Shown one piece after another: positions 1 to 12,048 of a stretch of DNA of 64,000 bases. Source of the DNA: Talinum fruticosum (Eukaryota > Streptophyta > Magnoliopsida > Caryophyllales > Talinaceae). The notes under the pieces were generated by a model. The model did not search any database, had not been told where the DNA came from, and saw only the letters and a list, made by a program, of their open reading frames with translations. The stretch spans positions 2,046,001 to 2,110,000 of the forward strand of contig JAITYX010000041.1 of NCBI GenBank assembly GCA_021018815.1. The letters run 5' to 3'. Both the position numbers and the translations under genes were made by a program. Numbering within the stretch: position 1 is the first letter of the stretch; each line of letters opens with the position of its first letter.

Positions 1-382
1 AAAAACAATTGGTACATGAATTGGTTTAAGAATGGAGTTGGTATTTTAGAACAATTTATGACATTTTAAAATTTCTTAGCATGTTCTTTTTCTTCACCAA
101 CTTTACGAGTAGCATGAGGCGAGCATACATATGATTCTAGAAGTTATGCATGTAGCTCTACCAATTCCAAGTAGAAGTTTTTTAATAAAAAAATTTATAA
201 AACGCTTGTTTAGTCTTCTAATATATATTTAGGCTTTCCTAATGGGGATAATTCCCTTACATGCATTTGAAAGAGACTAAAGAGTAATACAAATGAGTAA
301 ATCCAAACTCTAGGTTGATTTAAAGTCTTGCGATCGATGAACTACTTATCAAGAATAGGGTAGTTAATTAATTATCATCTTA
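1..382. other. AT-rich intergenic DNA
   Basis: No open frame, RNA gene or repeat is recognisable. The stretch ends at the five-base target duplication TCTTA (378-382) that flanks the solo LTR beginning at 383. Confidence 0.5.
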
Positions 383-1829
383 TGAAGACTTAGGTATAAT
401 TTTTTATCTCTCTCACGTTTTGATTCTAAATCATTCTGAATGTAATAGAAACTCATATCTAAGTTTTCGTTCTGTTATGACTGACTTAGAAAATGCTTTA
501 CTTGCATAATCTCTTACTTGTGTTTCTAATTCACTCGGACATCACTCGGAACCATTGCATGCTCAAATAATTTCTCTAATACATTTATTCTGAGCACTAA
601 CTTTGTATTCTAAGGCAAAATGAATTACAACGTTAATTTTTTACTCAAAAGTCACTTTATATCCTGGAGAATATTTGATTGTATCAAGTTCATGATTTTG
701 ATAATTTAATATCTAACTTAATTGCATTTAAGATTGACTCTAGATGGAATCTAAACCTATTGTATATTAGACTCAGAAAATTCCATTCTTTTAGGCCTAA
801 GATAATTAAGCTCTTAATTACTCCGATTTAATTATTATCTGTGCCTAATCTTGAACCAAAGTATTTTATACTTTGAGAATTAATGTGGTTTGCTTTTGTA
901 GGTTATTCAAACGAGGCTAATCTATTTTTTGAATTTCAAAAGCAATCGGCTTTTAACCATTAAACACCAGCGAGACAACCTTTAGCTACTTCGGGATATG
1001 GCTCGGACACCGTGTCGGGGTTGTTTGTTTCCACAACCGAAAAACTCCAACTCTATGCCTAACGGTTGTTTCCACGTCGGTTTTGAGTCACCATCAAGTG
1101 ATTGGAGCATCTTTTGGAGCCAAGAGCTGTTGTACAACGTTCACATTCCAACGGATCTTTTCGAGCGACTCGGAATAGCGGTTACAACGGCTAGTGAAGA
1201 TTTCGATCCGGAACCAAGACTCAACGGTCACTCTGCCTGGTTGGCTATAAATAGAAGTCACTCCACAAGACTTGAAGATTGCTTGAATAGATTGCTTGGA
1301 ACCGAACTTATTGTTGAATTAATTATTGTTCTCATTCTTACTCAATCTTCTACTTATAACTCCAACTCGTACTTAATATTCTCCGAGTTGTAAAAAAGTC
1401 TTGTAATCAATTACATACTTCTCTTACTTTCTTAGTAAGTCCCTTGACTAAGCTGTAAGGGCTAACTCAACTCAATTGTCCTTGATTGTAAAGGTTATCT
1501 CAATCAGGAAGTACTAGATCAAGTAAGGGAACTTATGAGTCTAGAAAAACATTGTAAGGAATTATTTAAGGGAGCAATTTTAGTTGAGTAATTCCTTTGT
1601 ATTTTGTAGATTCAAAATAGTGGATTTGATTTGATACTTGGATTAGCACTGTCAGGTGGTTTTCCGCCTCATGAGGGTTTCCACGTATATATGTGTATTT
1701 ATCTTTGTGAGTCCAATCTAGACCCAGAATCCGCTTTATCGAAGTGTTTGTGCAAAAAGTGTTAAAATTTTCTCATTACCCTATTCACCCCCTCTAAGGT
1801 GACTTAGACTCTCTAAAAGCAAACCTTCA
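383..1829 (+). mobile_element. Solo LTR of an LTR retrotransposon (family A)
   Basis: The unit begins TGAAGACTTAGGTATAATT, ends AGCAAACCTTCA, and is flanked by a perfect five-base duplication TCTTA (378-382 and 1830-1834). A second copy with the same ends lies in reverse orientation at 46309-47825. No primer binding site, polypurine tract or coding domain adjoins it, so it is a solo LTR left by recombination. A TATA-like GGCTATAAATAGA near 1242 and a conserved block near 1780 (CACCCCCTCTAAGGTGACTT) agree with an LTR promoter and 3' region. The latter block resembles plant Ty1/copia LTR ends, but the superfamily is an inference. A 131-codon open frame inside (998-1393) is LTR sequence, not a gene. 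Confidence 0.85.
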
Positions 1830-2604
1830 TCTTAGTTGATCCCAATGTAATTGCGACACCCGAGTTCATACTTGGGTGCAACTCTATTTCCCAAATATAT
1901 GTATGTCCGTGAGTTTGTGTTCATAAGCGTGAAAGAAGTATTAGTAAACTACTATATTATGCTAACATATAGTTTTCGACCAGATTTCATGTGTAGTGTT
2001 GCTTTGAGCATAGTAATTTTAAATTTGAAATCTTTCCCTTGTATTGTACTGATTCCTAGTTTTATTTGAATTTATTTTTCTTGTGTAATTTACGTCCAAT
2101 TTTAAATTTATTTGGATCCAACTAATATATCCATACCTTTCTCCCATTTTGTTGTTGAAATGTCATTAGATTTCTTCTCTTTCCAGAGTCACTAGAAACT
2201 GAAAAACATTGCAAGTTTGTAACTATATATTATGTGGTGCCTCTTTTAAACCCCAAAAAAACAGAGCAAAATATTTGTTCGATCTGATTACTCATTCATT
2301 GGACTCATCTTATGTAGCAATACCTGAAGATGTCAGAAAAATATAATTGAATCAGACCATTGTTTTTTCTTTAAAAAAAAAAAAAAGAAAGAAAGAAAGA
2401 ACTTGTCTTATATAAAGCAATTTGAAAATCATCGAAAATCTAAACTCAAGCTGGATTCTCAAATTAACAGTTTATTATTCAGCCATGAACCCCCATAGTT
2501 GATTTATTTAAACAATAACCACGGCTGCTGAACAAAGTTGGGGTTTCTTTCCCTAACTGTTAATCAATTATTATGTTGGATTAAAATTGGGTATGTATGT
2601 CAAT

Positions 2605-2606
<2 letters not shown>

Positions 2607-2669
<63 letters not shown>
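2607..2669. repeat. (AT)n microsatellite
   Basis: An uninterrupted AT dinucleotide run of 63 bases. It produces a spurious open frame rich in alternating Tyr and Ile on the plus strand. Confidence 0.98.
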
Positions 2670-2672
<3 letters not shown>

Positions 2673-5600
2673 TGCATAGTACAAAATTTTTATACCAAAC
2701 CTTTTTTTTTCCAAAGTAGATAATTTATTAAATAGTTGACAAAATTGAAATTTGGATTATGTTGCTACTGATTGGCTTAAAATACATGTTGCCAGTCTTG
2801 AGTCCATCACAGAGAGCTGCCTCCCAAGGGTTGAGGAAGACAGCTATGTTTTAGGCCTCGGATACTATTTGTTATTAATTGTGTTATCTAATATCTTCTG
2901 ACCATTTCACATTTCTTGGATTAAAAACAACAATTTGCTATATTCCAAAAATAATTTACTTGAAAATTTATTATTATTAAATTGGATCACTCCATATTGT
3001 GAAAAATGCGTTATAGTGTGAAACTTTCAGTCCCCTATGTCCTTGCCTTAGAATCTAGCTTAAAAGCATGGGTGTCGAGTCGGACTGCCAGTTCTTTATA
3101 TAGTTAAAGTTTTCAAAAGTTGTTGTCAAATAATTCCTTTGTTTCCATTTAATTACATGGGTTAACAAAACACGAATTTTAAGAAAATTAGTTAACAAGA
3201 TTTGGATTAATTATAATACCCCAATCATTTTTCTTGTCATTAATTACTATATTTGGATTATCATAAGGGCATTTAAGAAAAAGAATCATAATTTTATATG
3301 CATGTATAAAAACCAAATAAATATTTTGGAACATCCCATAAAAATAATAACACGCAAATAATATAAGATAAAGGGAGTACATAGGTTTGGACGTTTGAAT
3401 TTTATTTATATTAGTTTTTGCATCTCATTTATTTCAAAACAAAAATAGACTTAAAAAAAAATCAATGCTGTTAATCTTGGAATATAAAAGTGGAGTTTGT
3501 TATGCGTGTTGATCAATTAAAATGAGTTTTAAGCATTGTACTGAATTATTCCATCAGTTTCTATATATCCTATGTCTTGAACTATGGGTTCAAAATTTGG
3601 ATTAGATTTGTTCTTCAACATAATATAAATTTATTTGTGAGTAAGATGACTCAAGTTTAAATTTTAGCAGCCCCTTTCACTGAGTTGTTGTGCAAGATGA
3701 GGATGAACCTTAGCAAAAATCAAACGACATTTGCGAGAAGGGACATGCTGGAGTATATTACAAACATACTTTAGGCCTTTAATTATTAATTTAAAATTTT
3801 ATTTGATATATTTAAAAAATTACCAATTGTTAGATTGTAGTCCCCAGAGTACAGTGTTTTGTATTCTTAGCTCACATGTCAATACATAGTTAGACAGAAA
3901 AGAAAAAAATAGAGAAAGATATTTAGAGAATGAAAAGAAAAGGAAAATAAGTTGTAATTTATGGGACTATCTAATAAAGTACTCCACTGACTACAATAAA
4001 ATTTCACTTCTTAATTACTTAAGTTTTTTTATTCTTCCTTTTTTTATATAAATAAAAGGTTAAAATTGATGAAATTTCAACATCAATTTTTTATTTATTT
4101 ATAATTTTACTAATTAAGTTAACTAACACCCACGTCTTGGCTGCTCAAGTCACATTAAACGCACAGCTTCACGTAAATAATTCCATTCTAAGATTTTCGC
4201 TTGTCTTGTTAGCCTCTTTTTTAATAGTATTATTTGGGTGGTGTTGGCATATTGACTTTAATCTTAATCTTGACTGAATGCCCCACACAATACCAACATT
4301 TTTTCGAACATTTAATAACTTAATTAACATACTTACTTGAGTATAATATTTTATTTTAATTTTTTAAAATTCATCTCTATTTTATAATTTACATTTTAAA
4401 AAAATTAAAATTTTCTCATTTTAAATGCACCGTATTATCAAATTTATAACTTTGAGTCCATAATATATGTATTAAAATTCATCTTTATTTTATAATTCAC
4501 AGTGTTTATAGGAGGAGATGATCACAATCGATTATCAAATTACTGAGTTATACAATTCTATTATACTCCTTCTATCCCGAGTTTATTGTCATGATAGACT
4601 TTTTTCATCAAATGTTGTAAACTTTAATTGTAAATTTATATTTTCCCCCTGCTAATCTAAGTATTACTTTTAGAAAGAAATAAATGAGTATGAATTGACT
4701 TTGGCAGCATTGACCTGGGTAACATATGTAATCACGTGCATAAGTAGAAAAACAAGTGATTAGGTATAATCCAAGTACATACCCATTGAAAAATTGTTCA
4801 CCATCCTTCCTATTAATTATTTATAATCAGTGATGTAATTATTAATAATCCAAAGTTCAAAACTTCAAACACGAGTGGATGTGACCCTTAACCGATGCCC
4901 AACTACATGTCTTTTATAATTATAATTATACTCATCAATCAAATTATAGCCGTTATTATATTATTATTATAAATATTAAATTGCAGGTATGGATGATGAT
5001 AGTGAACTGACGGCCAAACTGTTTACAAATATTCAACTGCATCATTACTCAATATACTATCACCTCAAATACTACACATTTAATATAATTTTAATCAATA
5101 TATCATTAGTCAATATAACGTATATAATTGATCAAAAAAGGTTGATTTACGTGATTTAACAATTATGCTTTTAAAAAATTCCCGAATTTAGGAGAGTTCT
5201 ACTTCTTACACCACCCTGCCATTGCTCGACTCCAATCAAATTAGGATCGAAAACTAATAGGTTAAATTTTAGCTACAATAATAATATTAACATAATCTCA
5301 AAAGATATTTAGATGCCATCTTAAGCATCAAGCCAAACTATGAAGATGTAAAAGCATGTCCTCCTGAAAAAAAAAAGACAGAAATACATAGGAATATTGA
5401 AGGTACTAACAAAGTAAAACAGGGTGGAAGTATTCACCAATAATTTTTGTATAATATAAAATTTGAATACCCAAACATAAACTAACCAGAAATCACATAA
5501 TCTACTATTTCTGAAAAGATTTTTCACACGCACAAATTATGAAAATTATATTGAGAATTTCTTCTGAAACATGTATGAAACTATATTTATGAAGAAAACT

Positions 5601-5814
5601 GGACAAAACGACAGGTGGCAAAAGAGCGAATGATGTTTACATAAGTTTGAGAATGGCCACTAACCACCAGTACAAACCACAAAAGTCAGGCAACCAAACT
5701 ATTCAGGTGCAGAAAAAATGCAGCCGTCATTCTCTGTGTAAAACGTCTTATTTAAAAGACTTGCGGGATATGGATAAATAAAACTGGTTTATTTTTTCCT
5801 TTCTAATTTTTCAT

Positions 5815-5945
5815 TTTTATTAGAGTTGAGCTATTGTTGATCCATGAATGATGAAACTTTTTTATAGCAAATTTTTTCATTCACAAGATTCAAACCCGTG
5901 ACCTTACTTTGATAAGAACAAGTGTCAAACCAATCAACTCGTCAT
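5815..5945 (-). mobile_element. tRNA-derived SINE-like unit
   Basis: Read on the minus strand, an A-box-like GAGTTGATTGGT (5940-5929) is followed about 33 bases later by a B-box-like GGGTTTGAATCTTG (5897-5884), the spacing of an internal RNA polymerase III promoter. The intervening sequence reads like a tRNA body that has lost pairing, so it is not a functional tRNA gene. An A-rich end follows near 5815. I could not find a clean target-site duplication, so the ends are approximate. Confidence 0.45.
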
Positions 5946-6014
5946 TTGAAAATTAAAAGTGGACGAACTATGAGAAAGTCAAATGTACAAAAACAACTAG
6001 CCTAACTGAATGAG

Positions 6015-7653
6015 TGATGGAAATATTTCTCCATCATCATTCTCGATTTCTAACATCTATGTGCGGATCGACCCTAGGGCGAGAGAAGCTCGTTGAACAC
6101 TAGGGAAAAAAGGCAAGCACGGTCCCGACCAAGAGTGTTGAAGATTTTCCATCCTTTCGAGCAGATCGGACCAGATTCCACCATTTTGAGTTCGGATCGG
6201 AACTCATAACTCAACAAACAAGCCCAATATGAGTCTTAGGTTAGAGAAAGGAGAATCGGGGAAGAGGCCAAGTAGGACAAGAGCTTTGTTGAGCTCATCA
6301 AAAATCCAATCCTACTGTTCAAAGATGAGAGGGACAATTCCAGTCCAACAACACTGGGTCCGGATCAATGCAAAGGAGAAAAGCCTCCATTCAACTCTGT
6401 CTCAGCCTAACCCCATTTAGTTGGAGATACACTCACTTGCTAAGGCATTTTGTTATTTGATTATTTAGAAACATGGTCATTCGTGAGCAAAGACAATTTA
6501 TGGTCTCGTAATAATTTTGAACAATTTGTATCCTATTGATTACACTTCATTTGGTAGAACACTATACTTGTTTACATGAGAAGCTATTTCGACCCGGTCG
6601 GAAAATGAGATTCTTGCCAAACTAAAGACGGGTAGAAGAGCTTCCAAGAAAGAAAGAGTCTTTTGTTGAGTTCAAGAAGCACCCGGACAAACAAAGAAGA
6701 ACTAAGACTAGTTTCGAGCCAAGGAGATAGGGTTACGAGCTGAAGTGTCCACGGAGCAAATACTAAAGGCGGGAATTATTGCTGAAGAACATTTCGTACA
6801 AGACTCACGTGTCCGAGTCCATAGTACCCCCAGGCATCTACGATGATCGGAAGGACAAGATTCTCTTCACAATAATTCTGAACCTTAGAAAACTAGCCAC
6901 TTGAGGAGACTAGTTACTAGGTTGCGAGCCTACAAGTGGAGTGTCAATTCTTTTCCAGTCTTTTCGACCAATGGCAACTTGCCAAGGGATGAACAACATC
7001 ATTATTGGTCCGGAAGACTGCCGAGGCTAGAGTTTGAGTCGGAACCACTTGTAAATTTTCAACTTTCAGTTTTAGTTAAGATTAATCATGTAATTAATGT
7101 TTATTAATTAGGATTAGTCTTAATCTTTTTGTAATTAAGAAAGTTACTTGACGGAAATGACCCTCTATAAAAGGTCTTCCCACTCATGTACTTCAATAAC
7201 TTTTGATGAATGAAAAAACCCCTTTGTGATACACTTGTGAGTGTGTTTCAAACTCGAAAGCACGAGTGAATCGACTTTCTACCAAATCTCTAGTTGTTAT
7301 ATCTTGGTTGGCAACCAAGTGGTGTTCTTCTAGATCTTAGAGAACGCAAAGTGAATCGACTCGTCTAAGCTGCCCCATACTTGTCTTAGAGAACGTAGAG
7401 TGAATCGGTTGTCCTAGTCGGTTTGGAACTATCCTCGCTACTTTGTTGTAGGTAGTCGGTTTACTGAGAGAGAGAGTAAAATCCTTCCTTCCAAATCCAC
7501 TACTAACATATCCTTGGCATTCCTTTCCATTCATCCATTCCAACTCACCCATCATACCCAATATCCACCACATTCCCGACTTTCGCCCTCATATGCCACT
7601 AAAGCCTAACTCGGACCCCTGTTTGGATTCTAAGCACGGGCTTGGTGCCATCA
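6015..7653 (+). repeat. 5' LTR of the gypsy element
   Basis: TGATGG at the start and CCATCA at the end match the 3' copy at 9628-12043. A TATA-like CCTCTATAAAAGG lies near 7163, followed by a conserved transcribed region, as expected for U3-R-U5 order on the plus strand. Confidence 0.92.
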
Positions 7654-7655
7654 AG

Positions 7656-7671
7656 TGGTATCGAGCTCTTG
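7656..7671 (+). promoter_or_regulatory. Primer binding site
   Basis: Two bases after the LTR end the sequence reads TGGTATCGAGCTCTTG. Its first seven bases match the initiator-tRNA-Met primer site (TGGTATCAGAGC) common in plant LTR elements. This fixes the plus-strand orientation. Confidence 0.75.
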
Positions 7672-7764
7672 GAGCCCCTTCTATGATCTCGTGTACCATT
7701 CCACCCAAAAATCCCAAAATACAAAAAATAGTCCCATAAAAGTTTTAATCCCTCTTCGTGCAAA

Positions 7765-8217
7765 ATGTCTTCCAGTCAAAGTGTTGAGCAGAAGTTAGAT
7801 CGGACATTGAAGGAAAAACAAGATTTGGAGGCACAAGTAAAGTACCTTACTAAGCGAGTTGGATCAACAACCGAAGGAGAAGTTCAGGAATCCGAAAGAT
7901 TCCGGGAGGCTAGTCTTCGAGGAGACTAAAAAGCAACTCGAGAAGATGAAAAGGCAACCCGATTGTCCGAGTCTTCAGCAGATGAGTTTGTCCACGCTCC
8001 CGGGAGCAGAGATGACATAAGTCATGACAAGAGCAACTTCGATATCAAGGTCGACATACCCGACTTTGAAGGTAAACTCAACCTTGACATTTTCTTAGAT
8101 TGGCTTCAAACCGTAGAAAGAGTTTTTGAGTTTAAGGAGGTCCAAGACTCTAAGAAAGTCAAGTTAATTGCACTCAAGTTGAGGCATCATGCTTCAATTT
8201 GGTGGCGGAATGTATAG
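7765..8217 (+). pseudogene. Retrotransposon gag remnant, N-terminal part
   Basis: From ATG 7765 the frame gives a charged, probably coiled-coil N-terminus (about 54 residues), a stop TAA at 7927, then continues in the same frame to 8217. The second part holds the plant gypsy gag core: DIPDFEGKLNLDIFLDWLQT followed by VKLIALKLRHHASIWW. That pattern of an aromatic-rich capsid segment ending in LR.HA..WW is the Retrotrans_gag domain. It closes at a stop just after WWRNV; homologous frame resumes downstream with further breaks. It would have made the capsid of this gypsy element, but it is no longer intact. Confidence 0.85.
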
Positions 8218-8780
8218 AGAAAAAAGTCAAACGAGGGAAAGAAAATATTAGATCGTGGAGTAGAATGAAAAAAGTGTTAAAGTCTAAGTTCTTACTCGAA
8301 TCATTATCTTCAAGATAATTTTCTGAAATTACAAAGGCTAAGACAAGGAGTTAAGTCAATTGAGGACTATACGAGGGACTTTAAGTTTCTTATCTCGGAA
8401 ATGTGACTTGTCCGAGAATGACCCTCAAACCTTAGTCTCGTTACTTGTCGGGTTTAGAGAAGTCTATTGCCATCATTGTCGAGTTACAACCCTACTCTAC
8501 CTTGGACGATTTGAGTTCACTAGCTCATAAGGTTGACTTACGGAGACGGTCCCGAGGGAAGGGTGAGTCAACCCGATCCTCTCCCAAACCTAACAACCAA
8601 TCCAGTCCCCCTATTACTCCTCCGGACCCCACTCAGCCCGGCTCCACAAAACAAGCCCCTCCAACCCGGACTCGAAATCCTCCTCGGCCTCTCAAAGAAC
8701 CAACCCAACACCCGTAGAGCGACGTAGATTTTTCAGGTGCCACGGACTAAGGCATTTTTCCTCGGGATGTCCTAATCAAA
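8218..8780 (+). pseudogene. Gag C-terminal remnant with zinc knuckle
   Basis: Broken continuation of gag across several stops and shifts, with recognisable patches such as SIEDYTRDFKFL near 8360. A Pro/Ser/Thr-rich linker lies at 8540-8715. At 8729-8770 the segment FFRCHGLRHFSSGCPNQ keeps the spacing of a CX2CX4HX4C nucleocapsid knuckle, but the first Cys is replaced by Phe. Confidence 0.75.
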
Positions 8781-8859
8781 AGATCATCTCTTTAGCTGAA
8801 TATCAAGCAACCACAAACGGGTATCGGGAGATGAAAGAGGAGTCGAATTAGAATCTTGT

Positions 8860-9250
8860 ATGCGGGAGAACGAAGAACTCGTGGAAGAAGGACCGGACGA
8901 AGGAGAGTTACGGGTCATTAGGCGAGCCCTCACCGCCCAACCTCGGACTCCAAAACTCCGAAAAGGAGAGGCCATCTTCCATACAAGGTGCACTATTGGA
9001 GGTAAGGTATGCTCCTTGATCGTTGATGGAGGAAGCTGCACCAATGTAGCTTCGAGGACCTTGGTGGACAAACTACAATTGCCAATGACCCCACACCCAA
9101 CCCCTTACACCATTAAGTGGCTGAGTGAAGGAAAATGTATCTTAGTATCTTCTAGGTGCCTTATTTATTTGTCAATTGATAAAACTTACAAGGACGAGAT
9201 CTAGTGTGATGTTCTCCCCATGGACGCTTGCCATGTCTTACCGGTAGGCG
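8860..9250 (+). pseudogene. Retroviral-type aspartic protease remnant
   Basis: The frame from 8860 contains CTIGGKVCSLIVDGGSCTNV, the flap-plus-catalytic region of plant gypsy proteases, where the usual D-S/T-G triad now reads DGGS. After a stop near 9202 the pattern LPMDACHVLPVGDG follows, where functional elements read into the linker before reverse transcriptase. Here the coding similarity fades by about 9500, and the 3' LTR begins at 9628. Without RT and integrase the element must have depended on enzymes supplied in trans. Confidence 0.8.
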
Positions 9251-10994
9251 ATGGATGTTTAATCAAAGTGTATCGCATGATGGTAGATTAAATGCCTACA
9301 CCCTCACAAGGGATCATAAGAAGGTCACCCTCACACCTCTCCAGCCCCCTCGGACTAAGCCCTCAAAGAAGAACCTCCGGATCCGAGCGGTTCTTACCCA
9401 TTCTCTCACATACCCAAAACTAAGTGACGACTCTCACTCGGAATCTTCTACCGCCCCGAGGCATTGCTACGGCTCCCGACCAAATCCTACTTGAGGAGAT
9501 TACCCCAGTGTTTTTCTTGCAGGTTAAAATTTTTAGGGAGCCGAAGAGTCCAAAATAGAGAATATCGAGAAATTCCAATTATGCAGCCCCAAAGTTTGAG
9601 GACAAACTTTTTCGAACCAAGGGAGTATGATGGGAATATTTCTCCATCATCATTCTCGATTTCTAACATCTATGTGCAGATCGACCCTAGGGTGAGAGAA
9701 GCTCGTTGAACACTAAGGAAAAGAAGGCAAGCACGGTCCCGACCAAGAGTGTTGAAGATTTTCCATCCTTTCGGGCAGTCAAACCAGCTTCCACCATTTT
9801 GAGTTCGGATCGGAACTCGAACTCAACTGACAAGCCCAATATGAGTCTTGGGTTAGAGAAAGGAGAATCGGGGAAGAGGCCTAGCAGGACAAGAGCTTTG
9901 CTTGAGCCCATCAAGAATCCAATCCTACTATTCAAAGATGAGAGGGACAGTTCCGATCCAAAGCAACATTGGTTCTAGATCAATGCAAAGGAGAAAAGCC
10001 TCCATTCAACTCTGTCTCGACTGACCCCATTTAGTTGGAGTTACACTCACTTGCTAAGGCATTTTATTATTTGATTATTTAGAAACATTGTCATTCATGA
10101 GCAAAGACAATTTATGATCCATAATAATTTTGAACAATCTGTATCCTGTTGATTACACTTCATTTGCTAGAACACTATACTTGTTTACAGAAGAAGCTAT
10201 TTCGACCCGGTCGGAAAAGGATATTCTCGCCAAACCGAAGACAAGTAGAAGAGCTTCCAAGAAAGAAAGAGTCTTTTGTTGAGTTCAAGAAGCACCCAAA
10301 CAAACAAAGAAGAACTCGGACTACTTTCCGAGCCAAGGAGATAGGGTTTTGAGCTGAAGTGTCCACTGAACAAATACCGAAGGCATGAATTATTGATGAA
10401 GAATCGTACAAGACTCACTGGTCCGAGTCCGAGTACCCCAGGCATTTACGATGATCGAAGGACAAGATTCTCTTCACAATAATTCCGAGCCGCAGAAAAC
10501 TAGCCACTTGAGGAGACTAACTATTAGGCTACGAGTCTACCATTTTGGACGGTCCAATAGGAGTTCTACAAGTGGAGTGTCGGGTCTTTTCCAGTCTTTT
10601 CAACCAATGGCAACTTACTAAGGGACGAACAACATCATTATTGGTCCGTAAGACTGCCTGGCCGTAGTCCGAGTCGAACCACTTGTAAATTTCCAACTTT
10701 ATGTTCTAGTTAAGATTAATAATGTAATTAATGTTTATTAATTAGGATTAGTCTTAATCTTTTTGTAATTAAGAAAGTTACTTGGAGGGAGATGGCCCTC
10801 TATAAAGGATCTTCCCACTCATGTACTTTAATAACTTTTGATGAATGAAAAAATCCCCTTTGTGATACACTTGTGAGTGTGTTTCAAACTCCAAAAGAGC
10901 AGAGTGAATCGACTTTTTACCAAATCCCTAGTTGTTTTATCTTAGTTGACAACCAAGTGATGTTCTTCTAGGTCTTAGAGAGCGCAGAGTGAAT

Positions 10995-11756
10995 TAGGGA
11001 TGGCAACGGGGCGGGTCGGGGTCTAGGAGTACCCTCCCCGTCCCCGCCCCGCTTTGGGGGAAGAAGCTTATCCCCGTCCCCAGCCCGGTGGGCCCCTAAA
11101 CTCCAGCGGGTCCCCGATCCCCGAGAAAAGCTAAACCAAAATCCAATTCAACACAACTTAGTGAAGGGCCATGGACCACAAGAAGGTCTCCGACGACTAT
11201 CAAACGGGGCACATTGTTGCTTCTAGCGCTTTTATGGACGATTTAATGGTTGTCCGGACGGTGGCACCGTCTTGGAAGCCTCTTGGCCGCTTGGAATCTC
11301 ACATGGAGATGGTAGAGAGAGTATGATATTTTGAGGTGGAGATGGAAGTATAGGAAGCTGAAACTTTCTTCTAGGCCGAGAGAACAAAAGAGGAGAGAGA
11401 GAAAGAAGAGGAGAATGGCCATGAGAGAGAGAAGAAGTGAATGAGAAATTTCGGATCCGGGAACTAAAGGAGAAACGACCGAGAGGAAAGAGATAGATGA
11501 GAGAGAAATGGTTGGGGAGGGGGTAAATCTAAGCTTATATATTTAGGATTAAATAATACAATATTACCAAATTGCCCTAACCAGTTTAATAATAACATAA
11601 AATACACAAGTAAAAAAAAGGGACAGGGGAGCGGGGTGGGGAACGTGGATAAAAATCTGCCCCGTCCCTACCCCGTTCCCCGTTCGGGAGGGGATTTTTC
11701 CCCATTTCGGGGTGGGGCCCCAGCGGGACGAGGATTCCCGCCCGTTGCCATCACTA
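10995..11756. mobile_element. Non-autonomous hAT element inside the gypsy LTR
   Basis: Terminal inverted repeats TAGGGATGGCAACGGGGCGG and its partner CCCGTTGCCATCACTA are flanked by the perfect eight-base duplication GAGTGAAT (10987-10994 and 11757-11764), diagnostic of hAT transposition. Subterminal regions are G/C-rich with many short GGGGCGGG/CCCCGTCCCC units. No transposase is present. The interior 11100-11560 is of different composition and contains a short open frame at 11171-11326. The element is younger than the gypsy insertion it interrupts. Confidence 0.93.
11171..11326 (+). CDS. Short open frame carried by the hAT element, possible captured gene fragment
   Basis: ATG 11171 in the favourable context GGGCCATGG opens a 51-residue frame starting MDHKKVSDDY and ending LESHMEMVERV. 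The local base composition and lack of repeat structure differ from the subterminal arms around it. I do not recognise the protein. It may be a piece of host exon picked up by the element, or chance. Confidence 0.3.
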   Translation: MDHKKVSDDYQTGHIVASSAFMDDLMVVRTVAPSWKPLGRLESHMEMVERV

Positions 11757-12048
11757 GAGTGAATAGGCTGTCTAAGCTGCCTCATACTTGTCCTAAAGAA
11801 CGTAGAGTGAATCGATTGTCTTAGTCGGTTTGGAACTATCCTGTTACTTTGTCTTAGGTAGGCTGATTTATAGAGGAGAGAGTAAAATCTTTCCTTCCAA
11901 ATCCGCTACCAACATATCCTTGACATTCCCTTCCATTCATCATTCCAACTCACCCATCGTACCCACTATCCACCACATTCCCATCTTTGTGAAGCCTAAC
12001 TCGGACCCCTGTCCGGATTTTGAGCTCGAGCTTGGTCCCATCAATGAG

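Larger units (their letters stand above)
1830..6009. other. AT-rich intergenic DNA without genes
   Basis: Both strands are full of stops, and no coding homology, RNA gene or LTR pair was recognised. The only structured items are an (AT)n tract at 2607-2669, a short A/G-rich tract with GAAA repeats near 2372-2400, and the SINE-like unit near 5815-5945. Confidence 0.5.
6015..12043 (+). mobile_element. Non-autonomous Ty3/gypsy LTR retrotransposon (gag-protease only)
   Basis: A complete element with LTRs at 6015-7653 and 9628-12043, both beginning TGATGG and ending CCATCA. It is flanked by the perfect duplication ATGAG (6010-6014 and 12044-12048). The internal region is only about 1.97 kb. It has a tRNA-Met-type primer site, a gag-like open frame, a zinc-knuckle remnant and an aspartic-protease remnant, and then reaches the 3' LTR with no reverse transcriptase, RNase H or integrase. 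Gag and protease both carry stops and frameshifts. The 3' LTR is longer only because a 762 bp hAT element plus its 8 bp duplication sits inside it; without them the two LTRs are 1639 and 1646 bp. By eye the first 280 LTR bases differ at about 18 positions, so the insertion is not recent. Confidence 0.93.
9628..12043 (+). repeat. 3' LTR of the gypsy element, interrupted by a hAT element
   Basis: Same ends as the 5' LTR, preceded by a purine-rich stretch (ACCAAGGGAGTA, 9616-9627) that can serve as the polypurine tract. The insertion 10995-11756 divides it. The TATA-like CTCTATAAAGG of this copy lies near 10798. Confidence 0.92.

Noticed and set aside
998..1393. 131-codon open frame on the plus strand
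   Set aside because: It lies wholly inside the solo LTR 383-1829, includes the LTR's TATA-like region and has no domain. LTR sequence, not a gene.
2538..2723. Open frame with alternating Tyr and Ile
   Set aside because: Product of the (AT)n microsatellite.
5880..5945. tRNA gene on the minus strand
   Set aside because: A and B boxes are present, but no cloverleaf with anticodon and acceptor pairing can be drawn. Better explained as a SINE head. The same holds for 19698-19780.
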